From NCBI GenBank assembly GCA_001643675.2, contig LSRY02000042.1:5001-69000 (forward strand): a stretch of DNA of 64,000 nt, written 5' to 3'. Both the position numbers and the translations under genes were made by a program. Under the pieces are notes generated by a model. The model made no database searches and was not told where the DNA came from. It was given only the letters and a program-made list of their open reading frames with translations. Positions within the stretch are counted from its first letter, which is position 1. Each line of letters opens with the position of its first letter. The stretch comes from Monocercomonoides exilis. Lineage: Eukaryota > Preaxostyla > Oxymonadida > Polymastigidae. Positions 1-12,257 of the stretch are shown here, in pieces.

Positions 1-1053
1 CTGAGGATACACTTCTCGTGAAATTGATTTCGTTGGTCCGCCAGTGCTTGAAGAAGGCGCTGAAGAATGCTGATGCACCTTTCCAGCAGCAGACGCAGCA
101 GAAGAAGCAGACAAAGACGATGAGCCTCCAGCACCATTGGACGACAGCTAAGATGAAGCGGAGCCACACACAGGACTTCGTATCTTTGCCACATTCGAAG
201 CGGCGTGTGCAGCCTCAGTAAATGACGATGGGGCAGACGATGCTGCTTGTGGGAATATTGTGTCGTCACTCATTCGGCGACTTGAGCTGTCTCTGCTGCC
301 CTTCATAACAACCTGCCGGGAAACCTGCAATGTGGCTGCGAGGCCTTCTCCTTCTGAAGAAGAAGAAGAAGATGATGATGATGATGATGGAGCAGGTGAT
401 GCAGAGCTTGAGATTGATTTGGGAGTGTGTGCACGAACAGACGAGGATGATGCACCAAAAATGGCAGGCGGGCGTGCAGATGGTGGATTGGAAGATGAGA
501 CATTTGTTGTAACTCCCAATGCAATTGGCTTTGCACACATTTGAGATGCTTTGCTTTCAGGGAAGAACTAGTCGTCTTCACCCCCTGTGGATGATGAAGA
601 TGCATTTGATGCGCCTAAGCTTTGCATCTGAGGAGAAGGCGTTCTCCTATTTCTGTGGGCAGAGAGGGTGTGCATCGTTGTTCCTGGCGCGAGATAGGCA
701 GGCGCAGGCAATGAAGACGAGGCAGAGGGCATTGTTGGTGTGGGAGAGTAGATGGAACCAGAACCAAGCGATGAAAAAGATGTGGCTGATGTCGACGAAA
801 GAGGAGTGCTGAATGCATCGGATGAAGACGATGGCGAAGAAGATTTGCGTTTGGAGGAAATTGTTGAAGAGCCAATCGATGTGAATGAAGTGGCTGAGCT
901 GACAGGCTGTGCTGGTGAGCGAGAAGAAGTCGACGACGAATGTCTCGATCGTTTGGATGCTTTGCTTTCGGGAAACATGTCTTCAGAGGCAAAAAAGACA
1001 AAAGGCATTGACGAGCTGAACAAACGAATAGAATAATTTGAATCAACAAACAT
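1..1053 (-). CDS. Ser-rich low-complexity protein, C-terminus beyond window
   Basis: One frame runs from an ATG at 1053 to the window edge, crossing TAG at 568-570 and 148-150. Both are in frame with Ser-rich sequence on each side, so they read naturally as Gln. The protein is dominated by Ser runs with scattered Pro, Ala and Arg and has no domain I recognise, no signal peptide and no membrane segment. The opposite strand gives acidic Asp/Glu runs that look like shadows, but on composition alone the strand choice is not certain. Function unknown; possibly a phosphorylated linker-type region of a larger protein that continues left of the window. Confidence 0.5.
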
Positions 1054-1186
1054 GAAATTGAAGCAATCAAAAAGTTTTTTTAAAAAAGAAACATTGTAAT
1101 AATTCGTTCATAAAATGAATGAATATAAAAACACACGTCTGAACAATCGTCACGTCTTTTTCTTTCTCCTGCAATTCCCTCATTTT

Positions 1187-2260
1187 CTACTCCACTTCCA
1201 TCTGATGCTCGCTTTTCTCGACCTTCTTCCTTTTTCTTCTGGCAACTCTTTCGTCTCTTCTTCCTCCTCTTCCTCTCATCTTCCTCTCTCTCGTTCCGCT
1301 CTTTCCTTCTTTCCTTCCATTTGCAGACTTCCCCGTCTTGCTGCTTCTCCCAGCTGCTGGAGTCGTATCTTCCTCTTCTTCTTCATCGTCCTCTTCTTCC
1401 TCGTTCTCTTCCTCATCTGTTTCACTCTCCGCATTCCACATCGTACTTTCTGACTCTTCCTCTCTTTCGTTCATTCCAATCGGCTTCACAATCTCCCACT
1501 CGCTAACATTCTCACTGCTCTCTTCTCTTCCTCCTCTGCTAACAGCATTCTGCCTCGACAGCCCACCAGCTGAAGACTTCCCTTCTTTTCCTGCCATCTT
1601 CCTCTGCTCTGCCCCTTTCTCTCCTGCGTGCTAGTCGATGCTCTGCTTCATCAGATACTCCATTCCTTTCACGTTGATCACTGAAGGAAGAACAACATCT
1701 CCTCTATGCGCCTTCAGAAGAGTGAACTCGTCCTTCTCTGTATCATATACGGCCTTTCCTTCAATTTTCTTTTAATGCGAAACAGGAAAAATGTCTCCAT
1801 AATGAACCGCATCTCTCGCATCTTCTGTTCCATCGCCTTGTTTTCGTAGAGCAGCTGCCGAATGTTCTCGTTCAGCTCTTCCTTCTCTCTCTCTCTCTCT
1901 GCATTCTCATTGATCTTCTGTATTTCTGTCTTCGCTTCCTCGAAGTCCCTTCACAATTGCCAAAGCAGTTTCTTCTTCATATCGAGCGAGTCCTGCAGCG
2001 ACTTCGACTTCCCCACCCATTCCCGCTCCCTCTACTCTCTCTCCTTCATCTCCACTCTATGCTTTTCTCACAGCCATTTTATCTGCACTTCTTTCTCCTT
2101 TTCTTCTATCTCAATTGTCATCATCTCCCGTTCAGTCTGCTGCTCTTGCATCTCCTGTTTCATAATACTCAGCTCTTCCAACTTTCCAGATTGCATTTCA
2201 TGTCTGTTTCATCATTTTCTCCTACCTTTCCTTCTTCTCCATCATCACCTCCTCCTTCTT
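1187..2260 (-). pseudogene. Relic of coiled-coil / acidic protein
   Basis: On the minus strand, 2260-1790 gives a long Glu/Lys/Arg coiled coil (heptad-like EKEKEVQIKW, KTEIQKINENAERERE), and 1740-1187 gives an acidic tail reached through TAG at 1631-1633 read as Gln. The frame is interrupted by two TGA codons in the coiled coil and a frame change near 1760. Both TGA codons sit where Arg (CGA) would be natural, so this looks like a gene that has decayed. It follows the beta-helix fragment at 2293-3022 on the same strand and may once have been its cytoplasmic or C-terminal part. No family recognised. Confidence 0.4.
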
Positions 2261-2292
2261 TTTTCCTTTTCTTCACACCATACCTTTCCATT

Positions 2293-3022
2293 TCATCCCC
2301 CACCCCCTGAACATGCTGATGACAAATTAGATTCTTCTATATTCACATTCCCATTCACACACATCTCCACATTCAAACATCCTCCTCCTTCATTTCCACC
2401 TGTTACTTCCACTCCACTCACTTGGCTATTATTCATCTCCAATTCAACTCCATTCGAAATGACTATTGGTGACTTTCCGGTTATTCTCACTCCTCCTTCC
2501 ATCGCAAATCCATTCACAACCAACCCTCCTCCCTCAATGCAAATCACATTGAATCCAATCATTTCATCATTTCCAAATGTGACTGAACTGCTGGTGATTG
2601 TGATGGTTGATGACAAGAAGTGGATTTATCCACTTCTCCTCCCATTCATTTCCTCGTTTAACACAAATGCCAAATTACACATCTCAAATGATTTTGTGCA
2701 CTCAATAAGGTTATTCTGGGTTATCGATCCTTCATCCCTCACAACCACCCTCATCCCTTCTTCTTTTCCTGAAACACTCAAATCAAATGATTCCACTTTC
2801 ATCTCATTCTTTATCCATGATTCTGAGGCAACTTCAATTTCATTCACATTGCTACGCGCACTCTTCCCAACACAATAGTCAATCGTCAAACACCCAAACT
2901 CCTCAAACCCACAATGGCTCTGATCCAATGCCCTCTCTCCTCTCCTATCAACTCTCAACTACGTCCCAATTGAGCAAAAAGAAATGTGAAGTGAAATCAC
3001 TTCCCATTCTCTCACATTTTCA
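2293..3022 (-). pseudogene. Fragment of beta-helix surface protein
   Basis: The translation, read through TAG (near 2970) and TAA (2626-2628) as Gln, has the Cys/Gly pattern HCGFEEFGCLTIDYC, which matches the CG...PC unit start of the surface proteins at 3956 and 44071. It is followed by alternating hydrophobic/polar strands and ECTKSFEMC, as expected of a right-handed beta-helix. It ends at TGA 2293-2295 after a Gly run. No signal peptide or membrane segment is present and the piece covers only about one half-unit, so it is called a fragment. It lies just upstream of the coiled-coil relic on the same strand. Confidence 0.5.
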
Positions 3023-3050
3023 CTTCCGCTCAATCATTTCATATCTGTAG

Positions 3051-3955
3051 GAATGAATCTTAAATCAAATAATTTTTGTGGAAAAAGATTCATTTTTGAT
3101 TATAACATTATACAATCCAGAAACAATTTAAACATTCTTTGAAATTTAACTTTTTTTGTTTCTTTTCAGAAATCTTCGAAAACAAAAACTTAGATAATAC
3201 TCTCTCCTTTTTTTTCATCTTTATTCAATTCTAACCTCCGTTTTCTTTTTTTTCCAAAACGAATCTTGCTCATCTTTGTTTTGCATCACAACATTTCAAG
3301 ATGAATTGCGATTAGAATAATTATTTTCTTATATACGACTTTTATTTCAAAAGAAAATCATTTTTCAATGAGAAAAAATTTTAATATTGATAATGTGCAT
3401 ATTGTTAAAATCCATTGTTTCGAAACGGAGGCAAACATTTATAATTAATTTTCGACTTCAATTAATTAAACAAAAAGATTGAATGTCATTATCACAACAA
3501 AAAATGCAGTTCACATCATTAACCACAAAGATCAATATTAAGCCTTATTGTTCATCACTTCTTTGAAACAAAACGAAGTATTTCAAATGAACTTTTTCTT
3601 GAAATTTGTCTGAGCTTCTCATACATTCATTAATTTTTGTATCGAAGTCCAAATGTCTGGAAGGCGTGAAATATCATATTGCTTTTCCCAATCCATCAAA
3701 GCCGAAGAAAACATCCTCGTTTTTAAATATCTTGATGATCAGCGTTAATCGAATATCTGTTCGCAACTGCAAAACATTGAGCTTATGCAATGCCGCATTG
3801 AAAGATGCCTAAGTTAACACTCTGATAATGGTTGATTCGTTTTCCTTAACCTGGGCAGTGAATGTATTCATGCAATTGAAAAAGATCATTTCAGTGTTGC
3901 TTCGTATCTTCTTCAGTTGGTAAAGATGATGGCTGTTTTTTTTGCCTGAGCACAA
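3051..3955. other. Intergenic, AT-rich
   Basis: No supported gene. A short plus-strand frame at 3606-3930 stays open if TAA is read as Gln, but its composition is not distinctive. A TGA at 3947-3949 lies in frame directly upstream of the ATG at 3956. Confidence 0.5.
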
Positions 3956-6900
3956 ATGCAAGTTTATTATTTTCTTTCTGTGTCATTCAATAAAAATTCT
4001 GGAAGACAGGGAAACGACTTGTTTGTTCAATCCCCAGAACTGAAGGAATCGATCACAAACGAAACGCTTCCTTTTGCTTATGAGCTTGGGCACGGCTCCT
4101 TTGATGATTTGCGCGGGTTCCTTGGAAATGATCACGAGCATTCGATTCCGTTGGTTCTGTTTCTGGAGAAAGTTGGGAGAACAGTCCATGTCAGAAGCAA
4201 CGATGGGGCTGATACTGTGGTGTGTGGGTTCTCAGATTATCCGTGCCAGTCAGTTGATTATTGCGTGAAAAGACTGGCAGAATTAAGTGCAAAGACGATT
4301 GCTGTTATCGACTCAGCAACAATCAAAAACGAAATAAATCTGCATAATGTGAGCTTGAAATCATCAGATGCTTTGCAAGCTGGAATAACCTGTGCCAAGT
4401 CGCTGAATGCTCTGACTGGAAAAGTGATGTCAGCCACTGGGAATGTGTCAATCGATTCAATTTTTTTTTTTTTACTACCATCTTTGTTCGATGCTGAGAT
4501 AGAAACATTGAAATTCTTGAATTCTGAGAGCAACCTTTCGCTGGTAAAGTGCGCATTCGATATGCAGGTGGGAGAGCTGAATCAGATGAGCTATTGGCTT
4601 TTTCAGATGTGCGGAGGAAGTCTCAATATGGACTACTGCCAATTGAGTTCAGCGAATCTTCAGCATGCGCCTGTCGCAGTGAAGGAGAGCACGGCCAGCA
4701 CACAAACAACGGTTATTTCATTGAATGTGAAAACCGCAGACATTGGCAATCAACCTCTCATCTGTGTGATTCCATCGTCAACATCCAAACAGCTGAACGA
4801 TGGTGCAACGAGCAGTGGGATCATATCTCTTGTGCAATGCTCTTTTGAAGGGATCACCAACGGCGATACAAACAGCGCTGTGCTAATTGCAACCTCAATT
4901 TCGAGCCAGGTTGAGTGTTTGCATTGGAACGTCACGAATGCCAAAGGCGCTCAGAGCATCGATGGAGGCTCAATGAAAGTTGATATCGAAGCTCAAGGGC
5001 AATTTACGATGGAAAACGCCACATTCACGAAATGCTGCGCGGAAAATGAAACAGCTGGAAAAGGAGGAGGCATCTATTTCGACTGCTCGGCTTCCAACGC
5101 GTTCTCCTTTTAGCAGATGGCTTTCGATCAGTGCTCTGCAAAACACGGGGAAAACATGTTCTTTCTTTCATCAGATCTGAATGTTTCCATTACAAAGCAG
5201 ACATTGGCATTTGAAGTGAGTGAGACAGCAGGCGATACAAATCTGCTCGTCGGGAGCGACTCCACAAAAACAAACTTCGATCTTTGCCGATTTCTGATTG
5301 GATTTGCTTCTCAGGAAATCCATCTCAGCAGGAACAGCGGGTGGGATGTTCTTCGGTGTGGGAGTGGAGAAGAGCCATGTGCAACAATGGAGCATGGGCA
5401 GAAGCACTTTCGTGCTTTGGATGAGCCAGCGCAACAAAACATGAACACTTTTGTGATAATCGATGAAGCACAGGCGAACAGCGAGGTCGATATTTCAAAC
5501 GTCACTGTGATTTCAGTTGATGCCAAGTCTCGCCCTGCCCTGACTTTTGGAGCAGCTATCTCTCCTCAGGCAGAAAAGCCAGAAGAAAGTGATTCTGTGT
5601 TTGCAAACGAAGGGAAATGTTCCTTCATGAACATTGAGATCTGCTGTGGGGATGGATCTGGATGGAAGCAAACGAAGCTGATAAGCACAGCTGGCAGCTC
5701 TTTTGCAGCTCAAGGCTGTTCCTTCACCAGCGCTTCTGAGGCAGCCATTCCTTATTGCATCATTACCTGCTTGTCGGGAGCATGCGAAATGTCATTCTGT
5801 TCGTTCCAATCCATCAAATGCAAAAGTCACATTCTGATGGCATCTCATGAGAGCAGCATTGACTTGACGAATGTCTCGATGAGCAACATGGAACCGATGG
5901 GCAAAAGCCTTGTGACAGTGTTGGCGCAGGCTGAGTGGGGAGGCGAGTCGCAGAGATTGAATGAAGGTGACAGTCCAACAGTGCAACTGAAATGCTGCAC
6001 GCTCCATTCGCTTCTCCAAAATGCACCATCTGAGCCCTCCATCATCAGCTGCACTGGCAGTGAGCCTTGCAGCGTGTCTGTGCAAAACACATCGATGAAG
6101 AACTGTGGAAGCAGCCAAAGCGAGAAAGGTGGAGGAATGATCGTGAGCCTGATCGAAGGAGGCTTTTTCGAGTGCCGTTTTTCTGCTCTCTCGGGGTGTT
6201 TCTGCTCGGCGACTGGAAGAGGAGGCGCAATGTTCCTGGATTGCTCATCAATTGCAAGCGATGGGCTGCTTCCTTTCCTGCTGAAAAACACCACGTTCAT
6301 GGAGAACAAAGCATTTGTGGGAAGAGACGTGTATGTGAGATGCACAAATATCAGATCTCAAATCAGCATTGAGCTCTTCCAGCTCGACTTCAGACCTCCG
6401 TTTGTTCGGGATCTTTCCATGTGGGTGTGCACAGCACAGAATTATTGTGACGAGGAAGATTTGTTGGAGCTGATTGTTGGGTATCAGAAGAGACAATATT
6501 TGCGTCTTCTTCAGCTGACAACGCCTCTGATACGCGCAAGTGCGGTGGGATGAGCGATCCTTGCATTTCGCTAAATGTTGCGTTGTCACACATCATTCCT
6601 TCAGTTTACAGCAACTTGCTGATTGACAAAAGCGCTGAGGTGACAGGGGAAGCAAGCGCTTGCGATGTCTCGATCAAGTCGCTGGATGCAGAAGGCGCCA
6701 GGGGGAGTGTTGTGCTGAACAGCAGCATCGGAAGCAAGACGAAAAGCCTCGTTTCGTGCTCGTCGAGAGTGAAAATGGAATCTCTTTCGTTTTTGTTTGG
6801 AAGCGCTTTTTCTTCTTCTCATTCAAGCTTGTTATTGCTGGCTGATGGCAGCTTGTCTATTGCAGATACAGCATTTGCTCAAGAAGATTGGATCAGAAAC

Positions 6901-8031
6901 TCCGAAACGAGACTGAACTGCTCCATCGTTCTCGTGGAGAATGGCAGGCTATCGATCAACGGATGCACTTTTACTTGCCTTCGTCTCAGTTCTTCGTGCG
7001 TTGCAGCAAGAGGGGGACAATATTGCTCATTTATGAACTTGAACATTTCTGACATGAATTCAAGTGCGTTATTGGACTTCAGCAATCTTGCAAACCTGTC
7101 CATGAAGCAGTTGCTTATTTCCAGTTGCACACTTGAACAATTCTCCCTTCTCATTCACAACTGCAAAGACTCCCAGCTGCACTAGGTTCAATTCAGAAAT
7201 GCAGAGAGCATAGCAAGCTTGATTGTGTTTTCCACAGATGGTTCAGGAGTCCATTCAAACATCCAATGCTATCATTCGTAATTCGATACCATTTCTGTGC
7301 TGCCTAGTTCTTTGCTTTCTGTTGAAAGCCAAGATTTAGATTTTGAGATGAATCTCTTGGCTATTTCAAACACACTGCTTAAGGATGTGTGTGCTGCGAA
7401 CCTTGCATCTGTAAATTCCTCGTTAAGTATCAGGCAATCGTCGTTTCAAACCATAACCAGGAATTCGTTTGGACCAAGTTGTTTGGCTGCTTCTTCTTCA
7501 TCTTCGTCTTTGTTTGTGGAATTGGAGAACTGCACCAGCCACAAATGCATCTCATCTTCAGATAAAGGAAGAATTGCAGCTCTGACAGATTTAACAGATG
7601 TTAACTTATCTTCATGTGCATTTGATGGAAAAACTGACTCACAATATCCAAGATCCAACGCAGATTCATTCAAGAATTTGTGCAAGTGGAATGGCTCCAT
7701 GATCGATCTTCTCAATTGCTCGGGAGCAATAAAAGATACCACAATTGCCAATTCATCCAAGGGAGGGCCGTCAATCTCTGGTGGAAACAATTCCATTCAG
7801 TTTGGACTCTTTTCCGGCAACAATCCAAACGCAGCTGGATACCCATCCATCAGAAACAACTTCATCTTTTCCCACAATGCACTCCTGAACATAGTCAATC
7901 TCAAGGGAGGAGATGACGTTCTTCAAAACATCTCAATGTGGATTGCAGGCGATGATTGTACACTTGCGGGCTTGGCATCAGAAAGTCTGTACAAATTCAT
8001 CAATATTGAGCTAACTTCAATAAAATTTTGA
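3956..8031 (+). CDS. Multi-unit beta-helix surface protein, 5' truncated, one frameshift
   Basis: A large extracellular-type protein built of three similar units of about 400 residues. Unit starts carry a Cys signature: VVCGFSDYPCQSV (about 4220), RCGSGEEPCATME (about 5350) and KCGGMSDPCISLN (about 6535). The frame crosses TAG at 5111-5113, TAG at 7183-7185 and TAA at 7279-7281, all read as Gln, and ends at TGA 8029-8031. Between units are alternating hydrophobic and polar residues with many Cys, Ser and Asn, as in right-handed beta-helix (pectin-lyase-like) repeats. The ATG at 3956 falls in the end of a unit and has TGA just upstream, so the true N-terminus (signal peptide) is missing. Near 6479-6482 the frame shifts by one base at a GGG run; one more G restores the unit boundary. 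No C-terminal membrane segment is seen. It may be a decayed copy. Confidence 0.7.
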
Positions 8032-10670
8032 AACAAGTTAATGCTCTTTTTCGATATTTCATTGGTTCTTTGCTCCTTTCTTGCTGCTTGCGTATTTGCA
8101 TTGATTCAATCGATGGTACCATCAGTTAGATCATAGCATATCTTCTCTCGGTAGAATATTTCTAAAACAAAACTGAAATCCGTGTAATAGTTCCAGCTTC
8201 AATAATAACTTCAGTGCCTGACACCTCAAAAGCGGCCGTAATCATCCTGTTTGGAAGCTCAAATGCTACAGTTTCAACGGTGCGATTTCTTTTGAAGAGC
8301 AGGAGCGAGATTGCGCAAAAAGAAGATGAAAGAATCACAAAAAATGGAAAAGAAGGAAAATCCACAAACTGATAATTACTATTGTATTAATGGCAATTCA
8401 GAAAATTGATTTTGTTGGGATTATTACGCTTTTTGTTAGATAAAGATGGCAAAAGAGAAGAATAGAGTAATTTGATGAGAGATTGTGAATAATTTTGATA
8501 AGCAGGCTCCGAAAATGTTTGAAAAGAAAACAATGAAGATATAACTAGAAGTGCATTGGAGGTTTAAAGAGAGGGAAGTGGAGAAGGAGAATGTTGAGTA
8601 ATTTGATGAAAAGAACTGCAAAAATATTACAAAAACCACATTCAGTTAACTAAAAACATACTGAACGAAATAAATGTGACATACCATGTTTTCATGTTTG
8701 TTTGTGCAGAAATCTTCACCTAGTTGATGTAAATAACTTCACATGAATAAATATCAGCAAAATATTGCTTCAAATTCCAAATTACACAATGATCAAATGA
8801 ACTATTATTTGAAATAATAAGATCGAAAAAATGATAATTAGTATTTTCAATCACATAATTTGTCTTTGGAAATTTTTTGAAAAAAAGTTCAAAAACAAAT
8901 CACATATTTTGTGTGAGGTGAGTAAACTTTTTGCTATTACGCTTTTCATTTTAAATTTTTTCTCAAATACAAGCACAGAATGAAAAAATTTTAAAAATAT
9001 GTGTGAATTCAGAATTGAATTCGTAACCTTTTCGAAAAGTTATTTGATTAATATTTTAATGAAATATATATATCCGCATCATATCAATATATTTCATTTT
9101 TCAGAATTAACAAAGAATGAACACTTCTTATTTATTGTCAAACATTAAAATACTGAAGTCTTTTTTTTATTTTCTTTCCAAAAAAATATTCAAGTGTCTA
9201 ATAAAATGTTCTTTTTAAATAAATTGCACATAATAATGAAAATTTCGGTAGATTTTATTTAAAATTACAACTATTTTGGTTGTTGATTATTCAGAAAATT
9301 CAATCATTTTCCTTAGAGTTGGTTGAAAATAATATATTATTTCAATATTTTCAAAAGTCAACAGTTGATTAAATAATTGTCAGAAATGAACGTGATTGGA
9401 ACTGTCACTTTTCTTTGTTCATTAACAAAATTAAAATACAAAATTGTCAAACAAAAATTTTCTCATGAAAATATCTGATATCAAATATAATCACCCTGTC
9501 ATATGTTATTTGATGAAATAAAATTCAGTTTGATTGATGATACATTTTTTAAAAAAATAAAACAAAATAATTAACAAATATTGTAAATGTTGATATTTAT
9601 TTGTGTTTAAATTGACTGTTTCAATATCACAAAATCCTTTTTTCCAATAAATATATGATGAACATTTTTAATTTCATATTCTTTCATTATTTTCCTTTCT
9701 TTTTCAAATATATTTTTTTTAATAGTAAAGTGATTTACAGAAAGTGCAAAAAAAAGAAATAACAAATATTTAACAATTCGTTTGCATTGATAATTTAATT
9801 CACAACATTGTTCCATCAAACACAATGAACATCACAAATGCATAATTTCCAAGCTTTTTCATTACTCTCAATAAATTTTTAATGATTTCAAAAATAATCA
9901 CTCATATTATTGAAAGGAACTGACTTTTCAATTTTTCTTTCAGTTTCTCCCGATATCAAATACATTGAAACAAATGTGTAACAAAGTTATTTTATATTGT
10001 TTCAAACGAACAAACAGATGAATATTCAGCTTTTGAAAAACTTTTTTCTTTCAAAAATTTCTTTCAAAAAAAAGTGAAAAGAAAAAGTTCAATGCGGACT
10101 TCCAAGGTCAAAAAAGAATCAAATTGTGATTTTCCAAAATTGTCATCCAACACTTTCAAGATGTTTATTCTTGTTCCAAATAAGCATTTTGAAAAAGAAA
10201 CAATTTTTAAAACTTAAAATAAATTCATTGAAAACAAAAACATGATAAAAATTTGTTAAAAATTTTTTCACCCATAATTCATTTTTTATTTTCATAAATA
10301 ATATATCATCATATTCATTCATCGTTAAATTTCTTGTAACATTCTCAAAATGTCAAAAACTTTCAGATGAAATCCTCAAATGATGATGAATAAGAGTTCT
10401 GTGATATGTTTTTCTGTTGATTTGCATTTTTCCATCAGTTGAGTGATCTTCAATAATTCCAAACATTGTTTTGACTTGAAAACATTGATTCATGACCAAT
10501 AGGCAATATCTGATGTTAGGGTACACTTTGCAAAAAATAACCTAGTTACACCTTTCAGAACATGGATGGCTTTCAACATATATATGATGAATTGTGTTGA
10601 AACAGAATAACCAAATGAACACATGACTTAAAACGTTTTGCAGACATGTTGTACTTATCTCACACGTGCA
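8032..10670. other. Gene-poor AT-rich stretch
   Basis: Very AT-rich with dense stops in all frames, including TGA. I see no supported gene. A short minus-strand frame at 8162-8365 has a hydrophobic start but nothing else to support it. Confidence 0.5.
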
Positions 10671-10677
10671 AAAAATG

Positions 10678-10736
10678 TTAGGGTTGCGGTCAGAAGAATA
10701 GACGCTGAAGATCTAACCCTAACCTAACCCTAACCC
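10678..10736. repeat. Interstitial telomere-like repeat with opposed unit
   Basis: 10714-10736 reads TAACCC-TAACC-TAACCC-TAACCC (one unit short by a C). A single TTAGGG in the opposite orientation lies at 10678-10683, and another GTTAGGG occurs near 10515. This is the TTAGGG-type telomere repeat of many eukaryotes, here inside the sequence and flanked on both sides by long non-repetitive DNA. It may mark a healed break, a fusion point or a subtelomeric remnant. Confidence 0.65.
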
Positions 10737-11038
10737 AGCACCAGGGGAGTAGAGGTTGATATGGGAGAGCGTGAAAAATAAAGCAGGAAGAGCACAAAAA
10801 CAAGAAGCTGAGATTATAATGTTAATCGATCAAAAAACATAGCGAATATTTCACATCAAAAAAACGTTAAAAAAGGTGAAAGAAGGAAGAGCAGGATGAT
10901 TTAAACAATGAATGAAAGGAGATTGCAGTTTATGAGGATGCAGTTGTTAAAAGGTACATACACTTCCACCGCCTCAGCCATTGCATATACAAGGGGTGTT
11001 TGAGAAGTCAGCATTGAAAAGGAGCAGCTTGACAAAAG

Positions 11039-11097
11039 CAGATTAGCTGAAAGAGAAGCGATAAAAGAGGGACTTAGTTTCTCTTTCAGCTAATCTG
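11039..11097. repeat. Perfect 19-bp inverted repeat (hairpin)
   Basis: CAGATTAGCTGAAAGAGAA at 11039-11057 is the exact reverse complement of 11079-11097, with a 21-nt spacer. It could be the end of a small foldback element or a structured transcript. No gene adjoins it. Confidence 0.6.
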
Positions 11098-12257
11098 ATA
11101 AAAAAAGATTTAAGAGATGAGAATGGTTATGTGACAGAAGTTTTTTAAGTTAAAAAAAGTGAAAATTCCCCAATTTCCTTATTTATTTATTATTTCATTG
11201 CAATTTTTTTTAACATTGTTTGATCAATTTTTTTAATAACTTCTTCAAAGTATTATTTGCTTTTATAGAAAAACAAACAGCAAACATTTGTGTATCTGAT
11301 AAATATCTTGTTTAACTATAATCTTTTTCGATGTTAATTTTTGAAAATTGTTTATTTTTTACAAATGTTTTAAGATCTTCAAAATTAATTAAATAATTTC
11401 TTTGTAATAACATCATAAAACTAATTTTCATATTAAAAAATTATTGATTTCATTATGTTATTATTGTTTTCATGCTTCAAATACCAGTGAACATTTGTTT
11501 CGTACTGTTTGCTTCAGTTTTGTAATTTTTTGAATAAAAATTAATACTTTTTTCAAAATTTGTGATAAAATCAATTGGAAACAAATTTAAATCAACAAAT
11601 AAATAATTATAATAATAATTTTTGCTATATATTCGTGAGATCATCACTTTCATTTTTCTAATCAACCCCACCCTTAATGGAAATTTTTTATGATCAAACT
11701 TCGTAATTTTTTATGATATCAAAAAAAATCACCCAATTGATAAAAACAGTTTCTGATTATGTTTCACGATGGCATGGAATTATAAACTGCGTGAGTTCAA
11801 GAAGTTCATCATTCCTTTGAGAATGAAGCAGAAGATTCAATGAAATTAACCAGAAGTTACAATACCGTTTCTGAATGTGAAGAATTTGTGAATGCGACAC
11901 AGATCTATAACAAAAAAAGAGCAATGAATCAAAAAACAAAAATTATGATAATTAAAAAATTAAATATATAATTTTGAACATTCTAAATATTAATGAAGCA
12001 GTAAAAGCCCTTCTGAGAACGTATTTTCTTATATTCACATGCATACATCATATGTTTTTTTTCTTTTTTTAAAAAAAATAAGAAATCACATTCTCATAAT
12101 AGTAATTTTATTTTTGAATGAACAATATCTCCAAAACTTTCGAAAAATACATATTTCAAAATTTTTTGGAATGAAATGAACACTAAAATAATTTCACATA
12201 AATTTCGGCCGAAAAAGTTAATATAAAAACAATTCAAAAATATCAAATAATAAACTT

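Noticed and set aside
1862-2878. 338-codon plus-strand ORF
   Set aside because: Ser/Phe/Pro-rich shadow of the minus-strand coiled-coil and beta-helix pieces, which carry the recognisable Cys pattern.
3606-3930. Plus-strand frame open through TAA before the surface gene
   Set aside because: No conserved Cys pattern, no link in frame to the gene at 3956, and ordinary chance length once TAR is sense.
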